Below, one piece after another: positions 1 to 5,152 of a stretch of DNA of 5,170 nt. How positions within the stretch are numbered: the stretch's first letter is position 1; every line of letters begins with the position of its first letter. The DNA lies in NCBI GenBank assembly GCA_007125435.1, contig SLDF01000223.1, positions 1 through 5,170 of the forward strand, given 5' to 3'. Origin of the DNA: Saprospiraceae bacterium (GTDB lineage: Bacteria; Bacteroidota; Bacteroidia; Chitinophagales; Saprospiraceae). The notes under the pieces were generated by a model. It had not been told where the DNA came from and did no database searches. It was given only the letters and a program-made list of their open reading frames with translations. A program made the position numbers and the translations under genes.

Positions 1-456
1 ATGACTGCTGGTACCATTAGGAGATGGAGTGTTCATGAGCTGTACACGTCCAATAAATTCCTGATGCGTATCCAAAACATCACCACCATCCCATTCGCCG
101 ATGACCATATTACCTCCTTCTAGATCTAGCCCTGTCGAGCCACCTTCCCACAGATGATGAGTGCCGACCATTTGAGCAGCGCTTAAATTCGTGGTTGAAA
201 GATATAAAGGCAGGCCACGCTCTATTTTTATAAGTGAAGTTATTGAACCGTCTTCTTCCTTTATGTTGATTGGCCAATTTTTTTCATTGGCTATTTGGAG
301 CGCTTCAGAATATTCTCTTTCTGATTGTACTCTCCAAAGAGCTGATTTTTGCAGCAGGTAGTCCCGATTAGTATGATCCAGATGGGCATTTTGAGCATAT
401 AATAATGGCGAACAAAGAAATACTGCAGCTATCCAAAACAAGCGGATTCTAATCAT
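1..456 (-). CDS. Secreted S8 (subtilisin-like) serine peptidase, N-terminal 152 residues, cut by the window edge
   Basis: The frame is open from ATG at 456 to position 1, and an in-frame TAA at 483-481 makes this ATG the only upstream start. The first 21 residues are a signal peptide: arginines at 3 and 5, a hydrophobic core, and a likely cleavage after Tyr-Ala at 20-21. The product should therefore be exported. Residues about 22-90 would be a propeptide. The catalytic part begins near residue 113: VIGEWDGGDVLDTHQEF (118-134) fits the first S8 block, with Asp123 as the likely catalytic aspartate, in a WDGG context instead of the usual DTG/DSG. The last residues, NGTSSH (147-152), look like the start of the SHATHVAGT-type block, so His152 may be the catalytic histidine. 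The serine block lies outside the window. S8 peptidases hydrolyse peptide bonds; the substrate is unknown. No strong ribosome binding site is visible, as is usual in Bacteroidota. Family assignment is strong. A C-terminal type IX secretion domain is possible but cannot be seen. Confidence 0.85.
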   Translation of the reverse strand, partial: MIRIRLFWIAAVFLCSPLLYAQNAHLDHTNRDYLLQKSALWRVQSEREYSEALQIANEKNWPINIKEEDGSITSLIKIERGLPLYLSTTNLSAAQMVGTHHLWEGGSTGLDLEGGNMVIGEWDGGDVLDTHQEFIGRVQLMNTPSPNGTSSH

Positions 457-607
457 AATTGGCTGTTTGGTTAATTCGAGTTATAGGCTAAGCGGTATTA
501 TAAATTTCCCACACTTATTAGCTACATTGGATTGAATATTAAAAGATTCTAACTTACCCAACTTTTTATAACAAGAATTACACTTGATTAATAGATTGTC
601 TTAGCTG

Positions 608-615
608 CAAATGTA
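608..615 (-). promoter_or_regulatory. Possible -7 promoter box for the S8 peptidase gene
   Basis: On the minus strand this reads TACATTTG, an exact match to the Bacteroidota -7 consensus TAnnTTTG. Transcription would start near 602, giving a leader of about 145 nt before the ATG at 456. No good TTTG-type -33 box sits 19-21 nt upstream, and the box lies just beyond the stop codon of the preceding gene. A chance match is possible. No hairpin followed by a T-run is visible between 457 and 636, so read-through from the lipoprotein gene is also possible. Confidence 0.25.
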
Positions 616-636
616 ATGATTTTTTGTTATTTGACA

Positions 637-2916
637 CTAATGATGATGGTGAGTGTGTCTTTTTGAGGTATTTAATTTTACAGGACCTGCATTTGATGGA
701 ATCATGTTGCTTTTGCCTTGTTCGTGTACATATATATTGTCCATTTCGACATTGTACAATGTATCAGATAAAGTCTCTTCTCCGTTGCCACTCCACTTGA
801 TAACTAGCCTTTCTAACGACTTAGCATCTCCAAGGCCTAAGTAAGCTCTAATTGGATTAGCTCCAAAGGATCCGCCTGTTCCGATGGTAGTATATCTCTT
901 TTCTGATGTGCCATTTTTCATTATAATGTCGGCCTCTATCTTTGTGCCTATTGTGTTCTGATGGTCACTTGATACAAGACTAACCTGAATCCACCGATTT
1001 TTACCCTGTGTTGGATTTTCAAAAAGTACATTGTTGGCGTGATCACCTTCGAATGCACCGCCCATGACAGCATAGATATCCAGGTCGCCATCTTGATCCA
1101 GGTCAGCAAATGCTATTCCATGCCCTTTTTGTATGTGAGCAAAGCCATTGGCTGATACTTCATTGAACGCACCTTTGCCATCGTTTAAAAACATTCGATT
1201 GGGTACAATCGATGTAAACTCTGGCGCACCAGTACCAATGTAAAAGTCGGGGTATCCATCTCCATTGATATCCCCAAAATTTGCCCCCATGCCATACATG
1301 ACCTTATTCAACCCGACTTCTGATGTGACATCATCGAATGTATTATTACCATTGTTTCTGAAGATCCTTGGGGTTTCTGCATTGATTTCCCCTTTTATGT
1401 ATTCACTAGCTGCATCTAGTGCTACCTTATCTAATCGCTGATTGTCATACCCTCCTACAAACAAATCAAGATACCCATCTTGATTATAGTCAAAAAACCA
1501 AGTTGGAAAGCTATATAATGGTTCTGATACACCGGCCATGATAGATATGTCCTTGAATTTTTCCTCTGATTTGCCGGGATTTAAAAACAATTTATTGTAG
1601 CCTCCTAATATTGATATATAAAGGTCCGGATATCCATCGTTATTGATATCGCCCCATGTTACCCCTTTGACAAATTCCGAGATGTTTATACCAACTTCTT
1701 CACTTATTTCTGTGAACGTACCATCGCCATTATTCCGATAAAACTCACACCTGTTTTCGTTACCGGGCAGGGTCTCATTGCCGATAAAGAGGTCAACGTG
1801 ACCATCCTGATCAAAGTCAGCCCATGCAGCTGTTTGTGTAGGATGAAAGCTCAGTAAACCGGCCTCGATAGTGACATCTGTAAATGTACCATCACCATTG
1901 TTTCTCAATAGGCTATTAGGATGCTTGCCACCAAGGTTCAGCCATCCACCCCTCAATATCAGTATGTCCATGAAGCCATCATTGTTGTAATCCGCATGTA
2001 TGGTATTCAGGCCACTTACAATGCCATTCAGATTGGCTTTGTAGGTGATGTCGGTGAATGTGCCATCACCATTATTCTTAAACAATGCACAGTTGTGGTC
2101 TAGTCCGTATGATGTTATGAATATATCCAGATAACCATCGTTATCAAAGTCTTCTATACATACCCCTCCGGACAATCCATTTTTGTCCAGACCTAGCGGT
2201 ATAGCTATATCTCTGAATATTGGTAACAATGATTCATCAGGCTTGAAAATGCGCTCTGGCAACCTCATCGCTGCCGGTACACTTGACGGCCATGCCCCCA
2301 GAGTCATTTCGGCAATATTATACAGCCAGATATGCTGGTATCTTTTATCGTCCTTTTTTGAGGTTAATAACTGTTCTAGTATTTCCGAAGCTTTCTCTGA
2401 GCCTATTCTCATTTCATGCACACCCTCATCCTGAATTGGTAATATGCAAGATGCCGCTGTATGGTTAATGACACAGTTTTCAATTTCTCCTTTTCTGAGA
2501 TAAGCTATGGCCAGCAGCTCAGCAATGACTCTATAATTATCTTCTTTAATAACATTGTCCATGCCGCCAAGCGCTTCTACAATTGACAATACTTGGGCTA
2601 TAGTCTGATCTGTATCACCGGCATTGAGCAACTCTTGGCTATACCTGAATGCTTTTTGTATTCTGATGTTTGGATCTTGTTCGTTTATTACCTCTGTTTT
2701 GAGTAGTTCTGCCCTTTGACTGTTTAGATTATAGCATTCCATGGGGTCTGTATATCTGCTGATACTGTCCAGTAAGTCCCGCATGATCAGGTGGTTTTCC
2801 GTAAGAGGATTGCCATCGTATTGTTTACTATTATTCTGGCAACTCATAAACAAAATTGTGACAATAGCGGCTATTATTATCTTTGCTATGTCTAATCTGA
2901 TGTAAACTGTATTCAT
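637..2916 (-). CDS. CRTAC1-type FG-GAP/VCBS propeller lipoprotein with ASPIC/UnbV domain
   Basis: This 759-residue protein of unknown function carries a lipoprotein signal: hydrophobic residues 11-24, then Ser25-Cys26, with Cys26 the probable lipidated residue, so it should be anchored in the envelope. Residues 40-210 are mostly helical (possibly TPR-like) and hold an ENC-x3-H-x4-C block (Cys148, His152, Cys157) that I recall from relatives with this architecture. Seven DxDxDG-type motifs begin at residues 256, 309, 367, 423, 476, 549 and 605 (for example DFDNDGYLD, DINNDGYPD). They alternate with NNGDGTFTD-type strands and predict a calcium-binding seven-bladed beta-propeller. An ASPIC/UnbV domain covers about 640-733, including the GSFGANP block at 682-688. 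The tail ends RHTHHHH. Such propellers often mediate adhesion or carbohydrate or protein binding, but the ligand is not known here. The ATG at 2916 precedes the signal peptide directly and follows an A-rich leader typical of the phylum. The gene seems intact. Confidence 0.93.
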   Translation of the reverse strand: MNTVYIRLDIAKIIIAAIVTILFMSCQNNSKQYDGNPLTENHLIMRDLLDSISRYTDPMECYNLNSQRAELLKTEVINEQDPNIRIQKAFRYSQELLNAGDTDQTIAQVLSIVEALGGMDNVIKEDNYRVIAELLAIAYLRKGEIENCVINHTAASCILPIQDEGVHEMRIGSEKASEILEQLLTSKKDDKRYQHIWLYNIAEMTLGAWPSSVPAAMRLPERIFKPDESLLPIFRDIAIPLGLDKNGLSGGVCIEDFDNDGYLDIFITSYGLDHNCALFKNNGDGTFTDITYKANLNGIVSGLNTIHADYNNDGFMDILILRGGWLNLGGKHPNSLLRNNGDGTFTDVTIEAGLLSFHPTQTAAWADFDQDGHVDLFIGNETLPGNENRCEFYRNNGDGTFTEISEEVGINISEFVKGVTWGDINNDGYPDLYISILGGYNKLFLNPGKSEEKFKDISIMAGVSEPLYSFPTWFFDYNQDGYLDLFVGGYDNQRLDKVALDAASEYIKGEINAETPRIFRNNGNNTFDDVTSEVGLNKVMYGMGANFGDINGDGYPDFYIGTGAPEFTSIVPNRMFLNDGKGAFNEVSANGFAHIQKGHGIAFADLDQDGDLDIYAVMGGAFEGDHANNVLFENPTQGKNRWIQVSLVSSDHQNTIGTKIEADIIMKNGTSEKRYTTIGTGGSFGANPIRAYLGLGDAKSLERLVIKWSGNGEETLSDTLYNVEMDNIYVHEQGKSNMIPSNAGPVKLNTSKRHTHHHH

Positions 2917-3066
2917 TTTTTCTAAATCTGGTTTTTATTTTTTGGGATTCTTGGTTGGATAACAAACCACTTTATCTACCGGTTTTAATGTATACCTACC
3001 TTCTAGGCGTTTGTGCTCCTTTTTTTTCATAGGCCGAAATAAAATGCCAAATAACACGAGACGGTT
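2917..3066. other. Intergenic gap between fdhD and the lipoprotein gene
   Basis: This AT-rich 150-nt gap has no reading frame of note. I found no hairpin followed by a T-run on the minus strand that would end the fdhD transcript, and no exact TAnnTTTG box for the lipoprotein gene. The nearest candidate is TGGTTTG at 2969-2963 (minus strand), which is one base short in spacing. The 9-mer GGTTTTAAT occurs at both 2981-2989 and 3063-3071, the latter overlapping the fdhD stop. Whether the lipoprotein is transcribed together with fdhD cannot be decided from sequence. Confidence 0.4.
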
Positions 3067-3915
3067 TTAATACTCTGAGGCGATGCGTTGACCACCACAA
3101 TATACATTAAAGCTATTTGACTTCAAAAATCCTATAAGCGTCATTCCTCTTTCCTCAGCTAGTGTTATAGCAGCTGTCGAAGGTGCGCCTAATGCTAAAA
3201 TAGTGGGTATGCCGACTCTACCTGCTTTCTGCACGAGCTCAAAACTTATGCGCCCACTAAGTATCAATACATGGCTGGTCATCGGCAGCAGATCATTGAG
3301 CAGGCTATGGCCAATTAGCTTATCCAAAGCATTGTGCCTGCCCACATCTTCATAAAAAATACTGTATGCAGAGTGCTCTGTGTTTACTACCATCGCAGCA
3401 TGCATACTGCCTGTTTTTTGGAATGCACCTTCGTGATTGTCAAGCCTTTCTTTCAAGCCTGAGATGAAGGCCGATGTCATGACTGGCCGATTACCATCTA
3501 TGTCATAGTCAAATGAATTGCAGATATTATCAGATGATGTTTTTCCACAGAGCCCACAGCTGCTATATGCAAATATATGCCTTTCCATATCCTCTTTGCC
3601 AATTTTGATGTCAGGGTTGAGGTCGATCAATATAGACTTCTCATCGGTGTTGTCAGCCTTATCTCTTCTTATCAGGCTGGAGTCTAGTACATCTTCCTTT
3701 CGACTGATGATGCCTTCCGTAAATAGAAAGCCCATCGCCAGTAATGCATCCTCTCCGGGTGTTCGCATAGTGACAGCTAGCCTCATCCTCGCCCGCTTAT
3801 CCAGTGGGCCATATCTCAATATTATATTCAAAGGTGCTTCCGTGCTCACAGGGTCATTAAGCGCCCTACATTCACCTCCCTCATATCTGTATGTCTTATG
3901 GATTTTGATCGCCAC
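3067..3915 (-). CDS. fdhD: FdhD, sulfur carrier protein for formate dehydrogenase-type molybdoenzymes
   Basis: FdhD is a cytoplasmic accessory protein. In E. coli it takes sulfur from the cysteine desulfurase IscS and passes it to the bis-MGD molybdenum cofactor before this enters formate dehydrogenase. This protein has 282 residues, near the usual family length. Family blocks appear in order: VSTEAPLNI (23-31), the paired-cysteine motif SSCGLCGK (118-125; Cys120 and Cys123, the sulfur-transfer cysteines), TGSMHAAM (168-175), EDVGRHNALDK (189-199, cofactor or nucleotide-binding region), SGRISFELVQKA (220-231), APSTAAITLAEE (244-255) and a C-terminal GFLKSNSFNVYCGGQRI (262-278). The start is GTG at 3915: an in-frame TGA at 3930-3928 rules out longer forms, and the next internal start would remove conserved N-terminal residues. 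It begins 30 nt after the stop of the DUF7009-like gene, so the two are probably co-transcribed. The target enzyme is not in the window; it could be a formate dehydrogenase or an FdhF/YdeP-type oxidoreductase. Confidence 0.95.
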   Translation of the reverse strand: MAIKIHKTYRYEGGECRALNDPVSTEAPLNIILRYGPLDKRARMRLAVTMRTPGEDALLAMGFLFTEGIISRKEDVLDSSLIRRDKADNTDEKSILIDLNPDIKIGKEDMERHIFAYSSCGLCGKTSSDNICNSFDYDIDGNRPVMTSAFISGLKERLDNHEGAFQKTGSMHAAMVVNTEHSAYSIFYEDVGRHNALDKLIGHSLLNDLLPMTSHVLILSGRISFELVQKAGRVGIPTILALGAPSTAAITLAEERGMTLIGFLKSNSFNVYCGGQRIASEY

Positions 3916-3945
3916 CTTTATATACTTTCATCGCCTCATTGCTGA

Positions 3946-4335
3946 TTAATGCGATTGGTTTGTCTTTACTAATGGATTTGGAAACATATGATCTTCATTT
4001 TCATGGGGACGATCCATGAGACATTGAAAATCTTTCTCGATCAATAGCCTCAGCCTGTCACCATTTTTCAGGTCTAATGTGTGCTCAATACCTACCTCTT
4101 CACTTTGCGTCCATTTCGTCACTCTGTCCTTAGGGATACTTATAGTTATTGTATTGTTTGCCAGCAGCGCACTGATCTCACTGCCACCTTCCTTCAGAGC
4201 GTATATGAATTTATCGATACACCCATCGCCCGGTATCATCGTGCGCGACGTGACATGTCCATTTTTGGAAAGTTGGTCGATATCCCTCTTGTCTAGCCTG
4301 AGCCTTATCGAGTTGTCCTTTATTCTTATTTTCAC
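3946..4335 (-). CDS. DUF7009-like small protein, upstream partner of fdhD
   Basis: A 129-residue protein of unknown function. I recognise the pattern of the Bacteroidota DUF7009 family from memory: an N-terminal MKIRIKDNSIRLRLDKRD (1-18), a middle strand-rich part with ITISIPKDRV (63-72), then LKNGDRLRLLIEKDFQCL (89-106) and an acidic stretch before FPNPL (118-122). Cys105 lies in the KDFQCL block; Cys39 is the only other cysteine. There is no signal peptide or membrane segment, so it should be cytoplasmic. The start is GTG at 4335: the frame has a TAA at 4353-4351 with no other start between, and the conserved MKIRIK follows directly. It leads a likely two-gene unit with fdhD, which suggests a part in molybdenum enzyme maturation or a link to the same oxidoreductase. 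That role is inference from context only. The family label should be confirmed by a profile search. Confidence 0.82.
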   Translation of the reverse strand: MKIRIKDNSIRLRLDKRDIDQLSKNGHVTSRTMIPGDGCIDKFIYALKEGGSEISALLANNTITISIPKDRVTKWTQSEEVGIEHTLDLKNGDRLRLLIEKDFQCLMDRPHENEDHMFPNPLVKTNQSH

Positions 4336-4375
4336 TTGTATACTATTGATTTACAGATTGGCTGCACGCCCGTTT

Positions 4376-4383
4376 CAAAGATA
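4376..4383 (-). promoter_or_regulatory. Probable -7 promoter box of the DUF7009-fdhD unit
   Basis: On the minus strand this reads TATCTTTG, an exact match to the Bacteroidota -7 consensus TAnnTTTG. Transcription would start near 4370, leaving a leader of about 35 nt before the GTG at 4335, which is a sensible distance. No clear TTTG box is seen about 20 nt further upstream (near 4402-4412), so the -33 half is weak or absent. Confidence 0.42.
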
Positions 4384-4480
4384 ATGCCTTTCTTGCGCAT
4401 TTTACTCATTGAGCCGGACTTTATCCTTTACGCAATCATTTGGCTCCTTTTTAGGGTAGATGTTTTTGTTTTCTTGTTTT

Positions 4481-4522
4481 GGGCGTGCCCCCTTACTATC
4501 GTGCGGGGTCGGGCTATCCGCT
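4481..4522. repeat. G/C-block element resembling a recurrent Bacteroidota intergenic motif
   Basis: The stretch opens with GGGCGTGCCCCC (4481-4492), has an AT-richer centre, and closes with GGGGTCGGGCTATCCGC (4505-4521). CCCC and GGGG blocks can pair around a loop of about 12 nt, and GCCC (4487-4490) can alternatively pair with GGGC (4511-4514). I recall this two-block pattern, a variable centre between GGGCGTGCCC and a GGGC-TATCCGC end, as common between genes in Bacteroidota, and think it an interspersed repeat. That rests on memory; copy number in this genome is unknown. Confidence 0.45.
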
Positions 4523-4530
4523 TGTATTCC

Positions 4531-4551
4531 TGACTGTCTCATGGGCAGTCA
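4531..4551. repeat. Hairpin TGACTG / CAGTCA
   Basis: TGACTG (4531-4536) is perfectly complementary to CAGTCA (4546-4551) across a 9-nt loop. As plus-strand RNA the stem could extend inward through T4537-G4545, C4538-G4544 and T4539-G4543. No T-run follows on either strand, so it does not look like an intrinsic terminator. It directly follows the G/C-block element and may belong to the same repeat. Confidence 0.4.
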
Positions 4552-4633
4552 CTAGCTGCTCTGTGGCTTTAGTTTTGCCGAAAGCTAACAAGAATAAACT
4601 TAATTCCGTTTTTTAATTTCATTTTAGTCGATG

Positions 4634-4653
4634 CTGAGCCGAGGGCGGCTCAG
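4634..4653. repeat. Perfect 8-bp GC-rich hairpin with a 4-nt loop
   Basis: CTGAGCCG (4634-4641) pairs perfectly with CGGCTCAG (4646-4653) around the loop AGGG. This is one of the strongest small stems in the tract. Neither side has the immediate T-run needed for an intrinsic terminator; on the minus strand the following bases are CATCGACTAAAATG. It may be a REP-like unit or a folded part of an upstream leader. Confidence 0.55.
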
Positions 4654-4663
4654 TTCCATCGTT

Positions 4664-4690
4664 ATCGGCTTGACGTTTAGTCAACCCGAT
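4664..4690. repeat. 11-bp inverted repeat with one C-C mismatch
   Basis: ATCGGCTTGAC (4664-4674) and GTCAACCCGAT (4680-4690) pair except at one central C-C position (4669/4685), around the loop GTTTA. The left arm has a second possible partner: GGCTTGAC (4667-4674) is perfectly complementary to GTCAAGCC at 4707-4714, so two exclusive folds are possible. It lies 10 nt from the preceding hairpin. Confidence 0.5.
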
Positions 4691-4782
4691 TGCTTCGCAC
4701 CACTCAGTCAAGCCCCAGCTCAGCTGTTCCTGCTTGCCATTCGTCAGCCACTCATATCGCTACTATCCCTCACGCGGTTATC

Positions 4783-4836
4783 GGTTGTCAGTTGTCGGAT
4801 ACCTGTTGCGGGTTGCGAGTTGCGGGTTGCGTGTTG
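4783..4836. repeat. Heptad tandem array, unit close to RGTTGCG
   Basis: Read in steps of seven from 4783 the units are GGTTGTC, AGTTGTC, GGATACC, TGTTGCG, GGTTGCG, AGTTGCG, GGTTGCG and a partial TGTTG. The third unit is degenerate; the rest differ at one or two positions, chiefly the first. The period of seven makes the array readable in every frame, which explains the open frames with ELRVA- or CGLRVAGC-like translations. I recall similar heptad arrays and such translations from other Bacteroidota genomes, where they look like non-coding repeats wrongly called as proteins. Confidence 0.75.
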
Positions 4837-4926
4837 TTTACGCTTCGCTGTTTAGGCAAACGGTCGGCTATCGCCTCCGTTTGCTGTTTACGCTAAAAGC
4901 ACTCCGTGCTCTCCGCTGTTTATGCT
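4835..4926. repeat. Four copies of TGTTTANGC with two interleaved hairpins
   Basis: TGTTTACGCT occurs at 4835-4844 and 4885-4894, TGTTTAGGC at 4849-4857 and TGTTTATGCT at 4917-4926. Between the copies lie two hairpins: GCAAACGG (4856-4863) with CCGTTTGC (4877-4884), an 8-bp perfect stem whose loop holds an inner GGC/GCC pair, and AGCAC (4898-4902) with GTGCT (4906-4910) around TCC. The first copy overlaps the end of the heptad array, so the two structures abut directly. Confidence 0.55.
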
Positions 4927-4971
4927 TGAAGTAGGCTGTAAGCTTTCAAGTTTTATTGGTTGGTTCGGTCA

Positions 4972-5027
4972 AGGTGTTTTGTCACTATTTTTGCTTCTTT
5001 CAGCGCAAAAATAGCGCCAAAACATTT
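4972..5027. repeat. Long two-step palindrome (REP-like)
   Basis: The inner stem CTATTTTTGC (4985-4994) / GCAAAAATAG (5005-5014) is a perfect 10-bp inverted repeat around a 10-nt loop. After a symmetric 3+3 interior mismatch (TCA/CGC), the outer stem TGTTTTG (4975-4981) / CAAAACA (5018-5024) adds seven perfect pairs. On plus-strand RNA, two G-U pairs and A4972-U5027 extend it further. It is too ordered to be chance and looks like a repetitive extragenic palindrome or the remnant of a small non-autonomous element. Confidence 0.65.
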
Positions 5028-5040
5028 GGTAATAATCCGC

Positions 5041-5090
5041 ATAACCCAGGGCTGACGCCCCGGGCTATTATGATGTCGCCTCGCTGAGGC
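5041..5090 (-). repeat. Paired hairpins, the first fully paired only as minus-strand RNA
   Basis: Arms 5041-5052 and 5057-5068 enclose a 4-nt loop. On plus they form 10 pairs and two A-C mismatches. On minus the same positions become G-U pairs, giving a continuous 12-bp stem. A second hairpin follows at GCCTC (5078-5082) / GAGGC (5086-5090) around GCT. I recall similar tandem hairpins with a GGGCT-n-GCCC core and a following GAGGC- or GGGGC-type stem as dispersed repeats in Bacteroidota and Planctomycetota; copy number here is not visible. With the palindrome at 4972-5027 it forms one cluster. Confidence 0.55.
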
Positions 5091-5152
5091 TTGGATCCAG
5101 CTTTGATCAAGAATCAGGTCAACCAAAGCACCGCGCACTGCTATGTCACCTA

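Noticed and set aside
631..636. TTGACA, a sigma-70-like -35 box on the plus strand
   Set aside because: No plus-strand gene follows, no TATAAT is suitably placed, and Bacteroidota use a different promoter consensus.
637..657. An engineered His-tag from a cloning vector
   Set aside because: Only four histidines are consecutive, codons are mixed, and the flanks are ordinary chromosomal sequence with no vector features.
3518..3949. Plus-strand frame of 143 codons
   Set aside because: It lies antisense to fdhD, whose family motifs are clear, and shows no recognisable protein features of its own.
4079..4384. Plus-strand frames antisense to the DUF7009-like gene
   Set aside because: The minus-strand protein matches a family pattern and is in an operon arrangement; the opposite frames do not resemble proteins.
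4336..4533. Plus-strand frame of 65 codons
   Set aside because: It covers the promoter candidate and the G/C-block repeat; its hydrophobic translation comes from T-rich DNA and matches nothing I know.
4634..4653. Intrinsic terminator
   Set aside because: The stem is strong but no T-run follows directly on either strand.
4783..4926. CRISPR array
   Set aside because: Repeats are 7-9 nt with no spacers of constant length, and no cas genes are present.
4631..4934. Three overlapping plus-strand frames of 66-74 codons
   Set aside because: They are open in several frames at once because they run through hairpins and the period-seven array, and their translations (ELRVA-, CGLRVAGC-like) reflect the repeat.
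4953..5138. Minus-strand frame of 61 codons with a GTG start
   Set aside because: It spans the three palindromes of the repeat cluster and ends within their flank. It has no domain, no leader and no neighbour gene. Its translation looks like a repeat by-product.
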